From Stichopus chloronotus (Eukaryota; Echinodermata; Holothuroidea; Aspidochirotida; Stichopodidae), in the NCBI GenBank assembly GCA_021234535.1, contig CM037833.1, positions 744,001 to 808,000 on the forward strand: 64,000 nt of DNA, in the 5' to 3' direction. Below the pieces are notes generated by a model. It ran no database searches. It was not told where the DNA came from and saw nothing but the letters and a program-made list of their open reading frames with translations. Of this stretch, positions 51,535 to 59,644 are shown piece by piece (position 1 is the first letter of the stretch; every line of letters begins with the position of its first letter). The position numbers and the translations under genes were made by a program.

Positions 51535-53140
51535 AAATGTCACTCACTGAGCTACAAATGATATACATTGAATATTGCATTCTCAATTAAGTCATTTCAA
51601 ATTCTTGCATTAAATGCTCAATTACTTCTCAAGGTATACGGAAATAATGATTCTGAGGCGAAAGTGACTTTTTCCTAAAACCTAAAATCAGCAAATTTGA
51701 CTCGATTTACCAATTTACTGTGCAACCAATACACCTTGGACATTTTGGCATCATGCACAACCTTACAAAGTTTCAACTTTTCAATGTGCCCTGGAAAAAT
51801 AAAAAAAACAAGAACAATTTGGACAGGTGTGGACGCACATACTCAAACAAACACACACATACATCGTTACTGGCACATTTTCCTTTACACCACCCAACAG
51901 GACCCGACTATATCCGTGGTCACTCTACCATGGGGGTACTCCTCTGCTGTCGCTACTCAGCCATTCCAAGAGTTTCCATGGCAACCGTTCTCCCATGGGT
52001 GCATGGGTGCACAGTACAATATTTTCTCCATTAGCCAAGTAAGTACAACATCTGACCTTAGCCCCTGTAGACCCCCGAGATAATAATCTGCGTACAAAAT
52101 CATTTGGATATATACATTTGCCTAAATTCCAACAAACATAACTATAACGCAATTGGACGTAACAATTACACATGTAATTATGATCAACAAAGGTTACGTT
52201 ACAAATCGTTTCTCAGGAGTTCCAAAAAGTTGAAGACTTACGTGACTATCACACATTAAAAATCGAAGAACAGTTTTCGCTTCAAGTTAATCTGACCTTA
52301 TTATGCATACCTGAACTACGAGGACGAGGAGAGGGACGATGGTGGTAGATCACAGACTGTTCCCCTTTCCCTTTACTTGAAGTATTGTATCAAATGTTGC
52401 TTTTCACTTCAGCTACCGCAGCTTCAGAACGTCTCCATTACTAAGTTCACAATTTTTAGTACTTAAAAGAGTAAAAAATATTGTAAAACGTGAAGTAGGC
52501 ATGTGTATCTCTATTAGTCCATTTTTGTATATATTTATAAGAGCCCAAGCGATTCACAGAAGGTGACTGCGGATATTTAAGACGGTCGAATGTGACATTA
52601 TTTTAATCTCATCGCCCTACAAGGGCTAAGATGAGATATTGTAGTCACTTGGCTAGTGGAGCTATATATTAACGGTTGCCATGGAAACGCTTGAACTGGA
52701 TGAGTAGCGACACCGCAGGCTAACTCAATGGTAGAGTGACCATGGGTACAGGATGGTCCTGTTGGGTGGTATAAATGAAAAATCGTCCGTGCCAATGTGG
52801 GTGAGTGCGCGTGTGGGTGCGTGTGTGTGTGTGTGTGTGTGCGCGTCCGGACCTGTCCAAATTGTGGTTTTTCTCGAATAGTTTGAAAAGTATACAAGCG
52901 ATTAAGTTTAAACTTGGTAAAGGTGTGCATGATGCCACTATGTTAAAGATGTATTGGTTGTATGGTAAATCAAGTAAAATTTGCTGATTTTTGAGAAAAA
53001 AAAAAACAATTTTGCCCCAAAATTACTATTTCCAGCATATTTTGAGAAGTATTTGAGCATTTAATGCAAAATTTGGCAAAAACTTACCTGAGAATGAAAT
53101 ATTTCAAGGTATATCACTTTTGCAGTAAAGAGAGTGGATT
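51535..53140. mobile_element. Large inverted repeat (foldback-like), ~0.55-kb arms
   Basis: The left arm (about 51535-52090) pairs with the right arm (about 52600-53140). Matches include GGCATCATGCACA / TGTGCATGATGCC, CACCCAACAGGACC / GGTCCTGTTGGGTGG, TTTCCATGGCAACCGTT / AACGGTTGCCATGGAAA and the ends with TTGAGCATTTAATGCAA. The spacer is about 0.5 kb with no protein. The outer ends of the arms consist of the 158-bp unit that continues as a tandem array to the right. This is consistent with a foldback transposon; target duplication was not identified. Confidence 0.7.
52820..52844. repeat. (TG)n microsatellite
   Basis: A TG-rich tract with about 11 uninterrupted units inside the right foldback arm. 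The left arm has a shorter CA tract at the mirrored position. Confidence 0.85.
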
Positions 53141-53510
53141 TTGCTGATTTTCGAGAAAAAAGTCAATTTTGCCCCAAAATTGGTATTTCCAGCATATATT
53201 GAGAACTATTAGACCAATTACCTTCAAAATTTGTAAGTACTTACCTGAGAACACATTGTTCAACATAATATTACTGTAATAGTAAATATAGCGAAATTGC
53301 TGATTTTTTAGGGAAAAAAAGCCAATTTTGTCCCAAAATTGATATTTCCAGCACATCTTGAGATGTATCTGAGCATTTAATGCAAAATTTTGCAAGGACT
53401 TACTTGAGAATGTAATATTCAAGGTATGTCACTCTTTTATTAAAGAGAGTGAAATTTGCTGATTTTTTTTTTTTTAAAAAAAAGCCAATTTTGCCACAAA
53501 ATTGTTAGGC
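52983..53510. repeat. ~158-bp tandem array, about 3.3 units
   Basis: GCTGATTTT recurs at 52983, 53143, 53299 and 53458 (periods 160, 156, 159). Each unit continues with an A-run, CAATTTTG(C/T)CCCAAAATT, TATTTCCAGCA, TTGAGCATTTAATGCAAAAT or variants, and ACTTACCTGAGAA. Related single units occur at 12915-13015 and 15330-15395. Confidence 0.85.
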
Positions 53511-53521
53511 CCATTTGCAAG

Positions 53522-53610
53522 CCCTGTATTGAAATCAATGCATGTTGGCGATGAGATACGCATCTCCGTGGATTGCCCTCTTGTTTTTAAGGTTTTGTCC
53601 ATTCACGGTT
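53522..53610. repeat. Short dispersed repeat (four copies in window)
   Basis: The core ATGCATGTTGGCGATGAGAT followed by CTCCGTGGATTGCCCTCTTG is shared with 15868-15948. More diverged inverted copies are at 48783-48870 and 17345-17410. It is short enough to be a SINE or MITE fragment; ends are not defined. Confidence 0.65.
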
Positions 53611-53923
53611 GTTGTTCAAATTTACTTTAATTCTCTCTGCTACCAGCTCATATAATACAGCTAAATTATCAGCACATACTGGTAATATGAAGTTACCGTT
53701 GATTAGGTGTTAGTCCTCTCTAAGCCAATGCGTCGATTTGGGAACTATACAGGTGAAATGTCCATCTGTAAAGTCCCAAAATTTTCGGCAGATGAAAACA
53801 TAAAAGCAGTACTCAAGTGAAGTATTCCTGGAGATATTGTCATTTCAAACATGATTATTATCTCGCTCATCCGTTTTGAAGAAGACAAAAATTACTGTGT
53901 CGCTTTATACCTTTTTTTTTCAG

Positions 53924-54026
53924 GATGACACTCCGTCGGCAGTTCTATAATGAAAGATGCCGCACGGAAACAGTCTGGTCCCCTTATGCCCGCCCCCGCA
54001 GGGGATACCACGGAGAAAAGGCTTGA
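53924..54026 (+). CDS. Candidate short terminal exon (weak)
   Basis: A strong acceptor (ACC followed by ten T, then CAG) precedes one base plus 33 codons ending in TGA at 54024-54026. The peptide starts MTLRRQFYNERCRTE and is rich in Arg and Tyr. The other two frames stop early. The segment is GC-richer than its flanks. No upstream partner was found and no family is recognised. Confidence 0.2.
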
Positions 54027-54052
54027 CTATCAGCCTCATACTTTTCATAGAG

Positions 54053-54395
54053 ATATTTTTATGACCATTTGAAACTACGCTTAAATGAAAATTTCTTTGG
54101 GGATGGGTTGAAGGTCACATTTTTAAACAAAAAAAAAATACATGGTAGAAGTCATAATATCACATTTTCTTTCAAAGAGGTCAAATTTGAGTTTGGTCAG
54201 ATTTGAGGAGGACAATTTGCTTTGGTATTTACAATGTTATAGCAGTTTGATAATTTTTGTAAAAATATTTTTACGAACATTGGAAACTACACTTAAATTA
54301 TAGATTCCTTTAGGGATGGATTGGAGCTCGCATGCTGTAAAACATGTCATGTTAGAAGTCAGAATATCACATTTTCCCCATAAAGAGACCGTTTT
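54053..54395. repeat. Diverged ~212-bp tandem duplication
   Basis: ATATTTTTA(T/C)GA(C/A)CATT, GAAACTAC(G/A)CTTAAAT and GGGATGG(G/A)TTG recur 212 bp apart. Part of the unit (GGTCAG.TTTGAGGAG.ACAA and TTTGCTTTGGTATTTA) also recurs at about 61910-61960. Confidence 0.65.
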
Positions 54396-54607
54396 TTCAA
54401 ATGTAAAAAAAAAATCTCCGAAACCTTGAGGGACAATCCGTTTGAATTGTGTGTTTGTGCTTGTGTGTATGTGAGTCTTTTAGATTTTGGACCTACGGCT
54501 TTACAAACTTTGATGAAAATGCGAAAAGTGTTATGACATGGGTAGTGTAGCAGGGTACCAATACCTCTTTTGTTACACCTACATCGTAGAGTGGCAATGC
54601 AACCAAA

Positions 54608-54922
54608 TCAGCAAAGTTGATCATTGACAACTTCGTCAAGAGAGCTAGTCGCGTTGTCGGTGTGTCTCTCCCTACAGTGGACAACGTGTATGAGAATCGG
54701 GTACACAGAAAGTTAATTTCAGTATTGAAAGATAATAGCCACCCCATCTTCAGTGTTTGGGCAGAATGTCTTTGTTGTTATTTACATAGAGGGCATATGT
54801 CAGACTGGTACTTTTCCCCTCATGCATTGACAGTCAGAAGTTTGTTATTTGCTCAGTGTCGTAAGTTTCACTTAAATTTTCCTCCAGGGTGCGCTCTTTT
54901 TATGTCATCCTTAAGTTTATGA
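54608..54922 (+). pseudogene. LINE ORF2 C-terminal fragment, degenerate
   Basis: The translation IIDNFVKRASRVVGVSLPTV followed by a DNVYENR segment and SVLKDNSHPIFSV matches the pattern at the C-terminal end of CR1/Jockey-clade LINE reverse transcriptases: K(R/K)ASxxxGxxLPS, (L/V)Yxx(R/K), and xILxDxxHPL. The frame runs on to a stop at 54920-54922, but after HPIF the sequence no longer resembles the usual LPSGRRYR box. No upstream RT domain is present, so this is a truncated, mutated fragment. Confidence 0.5.
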
Positions 54923-55542
54923 TCCCTTAAGACGTGGGGAGTATTATCATGTACTTTTTCTTCTTTTCCTTTTTCTTTTTTTTGTTTAACGAACTGAAGG
55001 TTTGGGGGATGAAACTGTGTATGTGCCAAACTAGGCCTTATGAGAAGTTTTTAGTGTATGCATCCTATGATAGGATAAACGTTTGATAATGGGCAAGAAT
55101 TACTGTGAGTCACGTGATTCGTGTTTTTGTGATGTGTGTCTTCTCATTATAGTTGTATTATTTACTTCTTATAGATTGAACCGACATCAAGAAAGAATAT
55201 AAACAAGAAGTTTTACAGTGACACCGTCGAGTACAATACACTAAGGCTAGACGAAATAAACAGATGACTTCTGTATTACTTGTTTGCGTGACAGCCTACT
55301 ATTGTGTACGTGCGACATAGGCTATTAGTCACGCGATTCGCCACCACATTCAGTAAGTTTAATGATATGATTATTTCACGAAGTGGTAAAATGACATCTT
55401 CAAGAACACACAAACCGTTATCCCGCCTCATTTTTGGGCCAGGCTATTAAAAGTTTTAACTTAAATTTTACACGTTAATCACCTGTGCCCATTGCTTGCC
55501 TCTCACTCGCCATATCTGTTTTACTCTTTTGCTGTGAGCATT

Positions 55543-55735
55543 TGTCCATCTATCTATCTACCTGTCTATCTGTCTATCTGCCTATTTGTCTATCTGTCTA
55601 TCTATCTATCCGTCTATCCGTCTATCTGTCTATCTGTCCATCTGTCCATCTGTCCATCTGTCGATCGGTCCATCGGTCCATCTGTCCATCTGTCCGTCTG
55701 TCCATCTGTCCATCTGTCTATCTGTCTATCTATTA
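55543..55735. repeat. Compound tetranucleotide microsatellite (TCTA/TCTG/TCCA)n
   Basis: About 190 bp of interspersed CTAT/CTGT/CCAT tetramers. It generates long open frames on both strands (55485-55823) that are pure repeat translation (Leu-Ser-Val/Ile patterns), not genes. Confidence 0.95.
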
Positions 55736-56879
55736 ATTTCGTAATTACTTGGTTTAAGTAGGTAAATGTTCCAATTTCTTCAGAGAAGGAAGTAAACCAT
55801 TTCATAATAAATCCTAAGGGCATTTAAAATTAATGAAATTACTTGAAACAAAGGTGTAGGTCTATCAACAAGAAAACATATGTGAAGCATATTATATCTT
55901 TTTCTTGTCTTTGACGTCAATTAATGAGGCCTATTACTTATGGGGCCTATTCCTGTTTGAGACATTCGAATAGGAGTCTGCTGTATATTCTGAAAGCTAT
56001 TTCGTGTTAGAATGTCTCAATTACCCCACCTATATTATAAATATTTTAAAATATCAGTTCCTTGAATAATAACAGTGACAATTGAAAGAGTGTCTTGAAT
56101 TGACTTTTTGCGTTACCTTTGCATTGCGAACTGCTGCGACATGGGAGAAATAACGTAAATATTTACTTGACAATTAATGAAATTATGCTCCTGGTAATCA
56201 CTGAATGAAATCAGCTACTCAAAGATCAGTGCTGACATCACGTCACTTGTAGGTCGTCACCGCACTTCCGGATGAATATCCTTGCCATGATGCATTGCCA
56301 TTCTTCGAAAAGAAAGTCATCTGTTGAGCGAGAGTGCATTTTATAATTTATACTGTTCTATTTTTCTCCCGTATCTCAGTAATTGTTTAGACATTTGGGG
56401 AAATACAATCGAACATGAAGTGTTGTGCATAAAACAAAAGAAAGTAATTTGAATCATTTGCGGTGTTCGTCATTTAGGATATATCTCTCAGTCTTTCAGT
56501 AAACGGCGAACGTTGAAGTTGTTTGTCATTATCTATTTAAAATCAAGTTTGAAATGTATGAAGCCTATCATAAAAGCCTACATTCTAATTTACAAAGATG
56601 TACGCTGATTCCAGGGTGACTACACTAACTATATTATCGATTAGTATTGCTAAGTGGTTCATTCTGAGGCTAGAGGAGGAAGATCTGGCTTTGTAACGGT
56701 AGTTTGATCTATTTATGTGGTACTGACAGTACTAAGGCAATGCACAACGTTGCTTATTTCATCGTCGTCAAGCGTTCATTTTTGTCAAGACCTAAGGTCT
56801 ACACACGACTTGACAATAACTTAGGTAAATAACGGATGACTGTTCAACACAGGTAATGTAAATTTATCATTCATTTTAG
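55736..56879. other. Gene-free stretch
   Basis: AT-rich, no supported exon. It ends at a good plus-strand acceptor (TTTATCATTCATTTTAG, 56879). Confidence 0.4.
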
Positions 56880-57144
56880 AAGGTCGTTGGAAGGACCAGC
56901 TCAGTCGATCCTCAGTGACTGATGTATACTTCCAAAATATAAAGATTTACATTAATCAATGGGACTTGCAATAGTTTGTTACAACCAATTGATTCCTAAC
57001 GATATTCGGCCTAGCCTGAAGGAAGATGAAATAATGTACTGGAACGTTAGGCAACATGCCATTGAAATTGAAGGAAGTGTTCAAGTCACCTTGAAAAGGG
57101 ACACCAAATCCCGAAGACTGAATATTGTCATCAAATGGTATTAA
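56880..57144 (+). CDS. Possible exon(s) of the Ig-like gene (weak)
   Basis: A good acceptor at 56879 is followed by 30 codons beginning GRWKDQLSRSSVTDVYFQN, stopping at 56972. An overlapping second frame (56959-57144) continues for 61 codons and includes HAIEIEGSVQVTLKRD then RRLNIVIKWY. That pattern (Ile-x-Ile-x-x-Gly, alternating hydrophobics, then a Trp about 21 residues later) resembles strands A-C of the Ig-like exons downstream but lacks the strand-B Cys. The two frames overlap by a few codons, so either there are two exons with hidden sites or a frameshift. Donor quality at 57142 (ATG|GTATTA) is low. Confidence 0.25.
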
Positions 57145-57828
57145 TATCAATATCTAAGGTAGCATGGTAGCCTAGGACTGTTACCAAAGTAACAATGACA
57201 AATAATGCTAAGTATCTGCACTCACTATATAACCATGTAATCGTTTGGGTCACTGCAAAGAACAGCATATGGCCTATTCACACTTTAGTCCCTTTTGTTA
57301 TTCGTGGAGTTTCCAGTATTAGCTACTTGGGCTACATCTGGATACATTATCTTTTTGCCTCCATATTCTAGTCGTCGGGGTCAGTGAGAAGGCTGTTGTT
57401 CATTCAAGTGGTTGGGTTACGTTAAGGGTAAGGTTAGGACCAATGATAATACAGTCCGTGGGAGTAGGAACACTAGCTCTGACACACTTGAAGGACCCAC
57501 CTTCAAATAAGTTTCACTCACAGGGTTGTTTATGTTATGTATAATTGTACATACGTATTCAATGGACATCCGATGGGGATAAGTGTTACTTGAAAACTGA
57601 TCTCCCATTGGTGTTCAGTGTGTAGCTCCACTGAATAAGTGACTAAAATGTACCATCTCAGTAGTCTCTATTGGCTCATGATACAAATAAGAGATGATGT
57701 CTTGCACTTGGTTACTGATTGACAGCCGGTGAAAATAGTCCTCATGAGATTGAAATATAACATTAATTTGACTGAGACCCTGTGAAGTTAAACCGCCACC
57801 TCTCTCTCATGCTTCCAATTCTATATAC
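57145..57828. other. Probable intron
   Basis: No open segment of note on the plus strand. A minus-strand frame at 57608-57417 has a GTGAGT donor-like site but conflicts with the plus-strand gene model. Confidence 0.35.
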
Positions 57829-57923
57829 TCACTACGTTGTCGATACATCAAAATGTTGAGTTACTCAGAAATAATAAATTTTTCTGAGGAACTCAACATT
57901 TTGATGTATCGACAACGTAGTGA
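57829..57923. repeat. Near-perfect 95-nt hairpin across a 3' splice site
   Basis: Arms 57829-57871 and 57881-57923 are each 43 nt and complementary at 42 positions; the single mismatch is A57863 opposite G57889. The loop is 9 nt (57872-57880). The right arm contains the acceptor TTTCTGAG and the first 35 bases of the exon starting at 57889. The left arm, in the intron, is its inverted copy. In RNA the structure would bury the splice acceptor. It could be an inverted duplication, a small palindromic element or a small-RNA precursor, though the pairing is more perfect than usual for microRNA precursors. Confidence 0.92.
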
Positions 57924-57964
57924 AATAACGATCCCACGAGGAGTCTATAGATTGAAATGTACAG
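57889..57964 (+). CDS. Exon of an Ig/FN3-like membrane protein (strands A-B)
   Basis: Seventy-six nt (25 codons plus one base) follow the acceptor AATTTTTCTGAG and end at a strong donor, ACAG|GTAAGG. The C-terminal part reads SEITIPRGVYRLKCT, fitting the Ig A'-B pattern (Ile-x-Ile-x-x-Gly-x3-Leu-x-Cys). The exon ends in phase 1, and the next candidate exon at 58169 begins with the two bases needed (G|TA gives Val). The joined sequence has Cys and Trp 13 residues apart, normal for an Ig fold. An FN3 strand A-B reading is the main alternative. The 5' half overlaps the 95-nt hairpin, so the exact acceptor is less certain. Confidence 0.45.
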
Positions 57965-58168
57965 GTAAGGTTTTATACGAAACATACTTCCATGTGTAAA
58001 TTCGTAAATTCTATATTCATCAATCGTTACAACTGGTAATCATCCACCGTTGGCCGAAATCTGAAATTCTAAACAACTTCGGACATGAAAAAACCGCTAA
58101 ACAAATTGTTCTTGGGACAATTTGCATATTGAACAATTTTTTTTTTTCCCCCAAATTTTCAATACTAG

Positions 58169-58236
58169 TAAATGTTGAAAACAACACCCTTTCGGTGAGA
58201 TGGACAGCTCGTAATGAAATATGGCGCAATGTACAG
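58169..58236 (+). CDS. Exon of the same Ig/FN3-like gene (strands B-C)
   Basis: The acceptor is preceded by a long pyrimidine tract (T-run, CCCCC, AATACTAG). Two bases complete the codon from 57964, then 22 codons read NVENNTLSVRWTARNE and onward to VQ. TLSVRW is a typical strand C (or FN3 strand B) with the conserved Trp. The end chosen is a GC donor with otherwise perfect consensus, CAG|GCAAGT, giving phase 0. An earlier GTGAGA (58194) is a possible alternative donor. Reading past the GC donor stays open for 23 more codons but loses domain character. The in-frame join to the previous exon is the main evidence. Confidence 0.45.
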
Positions 58237-58400
58237 GCAAGTAGAGTTCATAAGTGCTTTACGTTGCTGTATTGGCAATTTTCCCAAACCTACCTTCGGT
58301 TTCTTTAATTTTACCTTACACTGACAAAGGCTTAAAATAAGACTTAACCTTTCAAATGAAGCCATATTGGGCTCACGAATTTTAATGTAATCTCACGCAG

Positions 58401-58450
58401 ATTATCAACTCCTTTTCATCATCTGATACTGAGCAGAAATCAGAGACAAG
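58401..58450 (+). CDS. Possible small linker exon of the Ig-like gene
   Basis: Fifty nt between an acceptor (AATCTCACGCAG) and a donor (ACAAG|GTGTAC) read IINSFSSSDTEQKSET plus two bases. It starts in phase 0, matching the GC-donor end of 58236. It ends in phase 2, exactly the phase required by the transmembrane exon at 63068 (AG|G gives Arg). The Ser/Thr/Glu-rich peptide suits a stalk. Splice-site quality is only moderate, and a Cys-containing reading continues past the donor to a stop, so this is a hypothesis supported mainly by phase. Confidence 0.28.
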
Positions 58451-59497
58451 GTGTACAGACCAGTTTTGGAAGGGCAAGGCACTGTACTGTTTTTAGAGCT
58501 GTTTTTAGAAACTGCCATGGCTAGCGCTATGTATGTTTTACCATAAATATGAAGTACTTGTGCGTCGCATGCAAATTCCCATGGCTGTTTTGTAATCAAG
58601 ACCGGAGGAGGTGGGGGCAGTTAGAGGGGTGAACGTTCAGCAAGAATTCAGAACTTCCACGATACAGAACTTCCTCAGGTAACTATTCACTCTTCTTTCA
58701 TCTTTTGGTTTGATAAACATATAAAAAAGGTTATTGAAAATATTCTGAAAATTAGTAGAAATTATACACCTATTTATAATTTCCATTTCAGTCACCAAGT
58801 AGGTAGGTCAGGTACCCGCCTCGATATGATGTCTGATTAGAAAGTGCAGGCATATTTATAGGCCTGAGCTTAGATGAGATGCTGACATTTGATCACTTGA
58901 CATACATAACTTCATTCGAAATGGACAAATCTTCATTAAGCACTTGATTTGATGCACACAATTGGACACACAGGCAAATACAAGCATTTTTGCCTAAACC
59001 CTCAGTCTTTTACCTAGGGTACCCCAATAGAGTATAATGTGGATGTGTGAGTATAGACTGTACTGCTATTGTAGCTGGTGTCGGACCATTCTGGTGTTGA
59101 TGTCGGACTCCAATATCGATAACGGTGTTAGTGTCGGTGTTAGTGTCGAGAGCTACTCCTGTCGGTGTTGGTGTTGGAAACAACACTGAAAAATATTCCA
59201 TAGATGACCCTCGGGCTCCCAAGAAGTTTTTAGAAATTATGCGATTACTTTCGTGGATGAAAAACTGTTCACTGTGATATAATTACATTTTTGTCTTTGC
59301 AGTTTCTATTGAAACGTTCAGCACTATTGGAGTCGTTAAGGTTGTTTGTAGAGCGTCAAGAGACTGATATTGGTCAGGGGGCGTAGCCATATTTTTCCTT
59401 TCAAGTAGAGGGCGTGGAACATGAATAAATACTTACAGTGGATTACTTAAAACAAAGGTACAGTTTGATTAAGAAATATAATATCAAGCTAATACAG
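58451..59497. other. Intronic stretch with unresolved exon-like bits
   Basis: Donor-like CTCAG|GTAACT at 58678 and strong acceptors at 58790 (TTTCCATTTCAG) and about 59303 (TTTTTGTCTTTGCAG) are present. After 59303 one frame gives STIGVVKVVCRAS, like Ig strand B, but stops four codons later. Another frame is open for 27 codons to a TAG. These may be relic or alternative exons. A GTTGGTGTCG-like short repeat lies at 59080-59180. Confidence 0.35.
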
Positions 59498-59644
59498 TTA
59501 ATTTACTAAGTACTAAGAATCGTCCTGAGGTTGTGGTGAAGTGCCGGAAGACCCACTAAACCAAGTGATACCATCGACGTATTAGACAAAAATGGATAAA
59601 GTATCTTCCAGATGGCCAGAAATTGCCATTTCCAGACTCAGCAG
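59498..59644 (+). pseudogene. Ig-like exon with two in-frame stops
   Basis: The segment ends at a strong donor, CTCAGCAG|GTAAGC. One continuous frame gives NRPEVVVKCRKTH, stop (59557-59559), two codons, stop (59566-59568), then RRIRQKWIKYLPDGQKLP. Cys 59542-59544 and Trp 59593-59595 are 17 residues apart, and both flanks fit Ig strands B (VVVKC) and C-C' (KWIKYLPDGQ). Either this is a dead Ig exon, the intervening bases hold sequencing errors, or real splicing avoids them. The acceptor at 59497 (AATACAG) is weak. Confidence 0.4.

Noticed and set aside
51697..52173. Long frames of up to 128 codons on both strands
   Set aside because: They lie in the foldback arm. The homologous arm at 52598-52938 gives similar frames without a conserved protein feature.
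55485..55823. Three overlapping open frames of 69-89 codons
   Set aside because: They are translations of the compound tetranucleotide repeat, open on both strands.
58642..58678. Exon ending at CTCAG|GTAACT joined to 58791
   Set aside because: Phases match, but the acceptor is unsupported and the joined peptide stops quickly with no domain.
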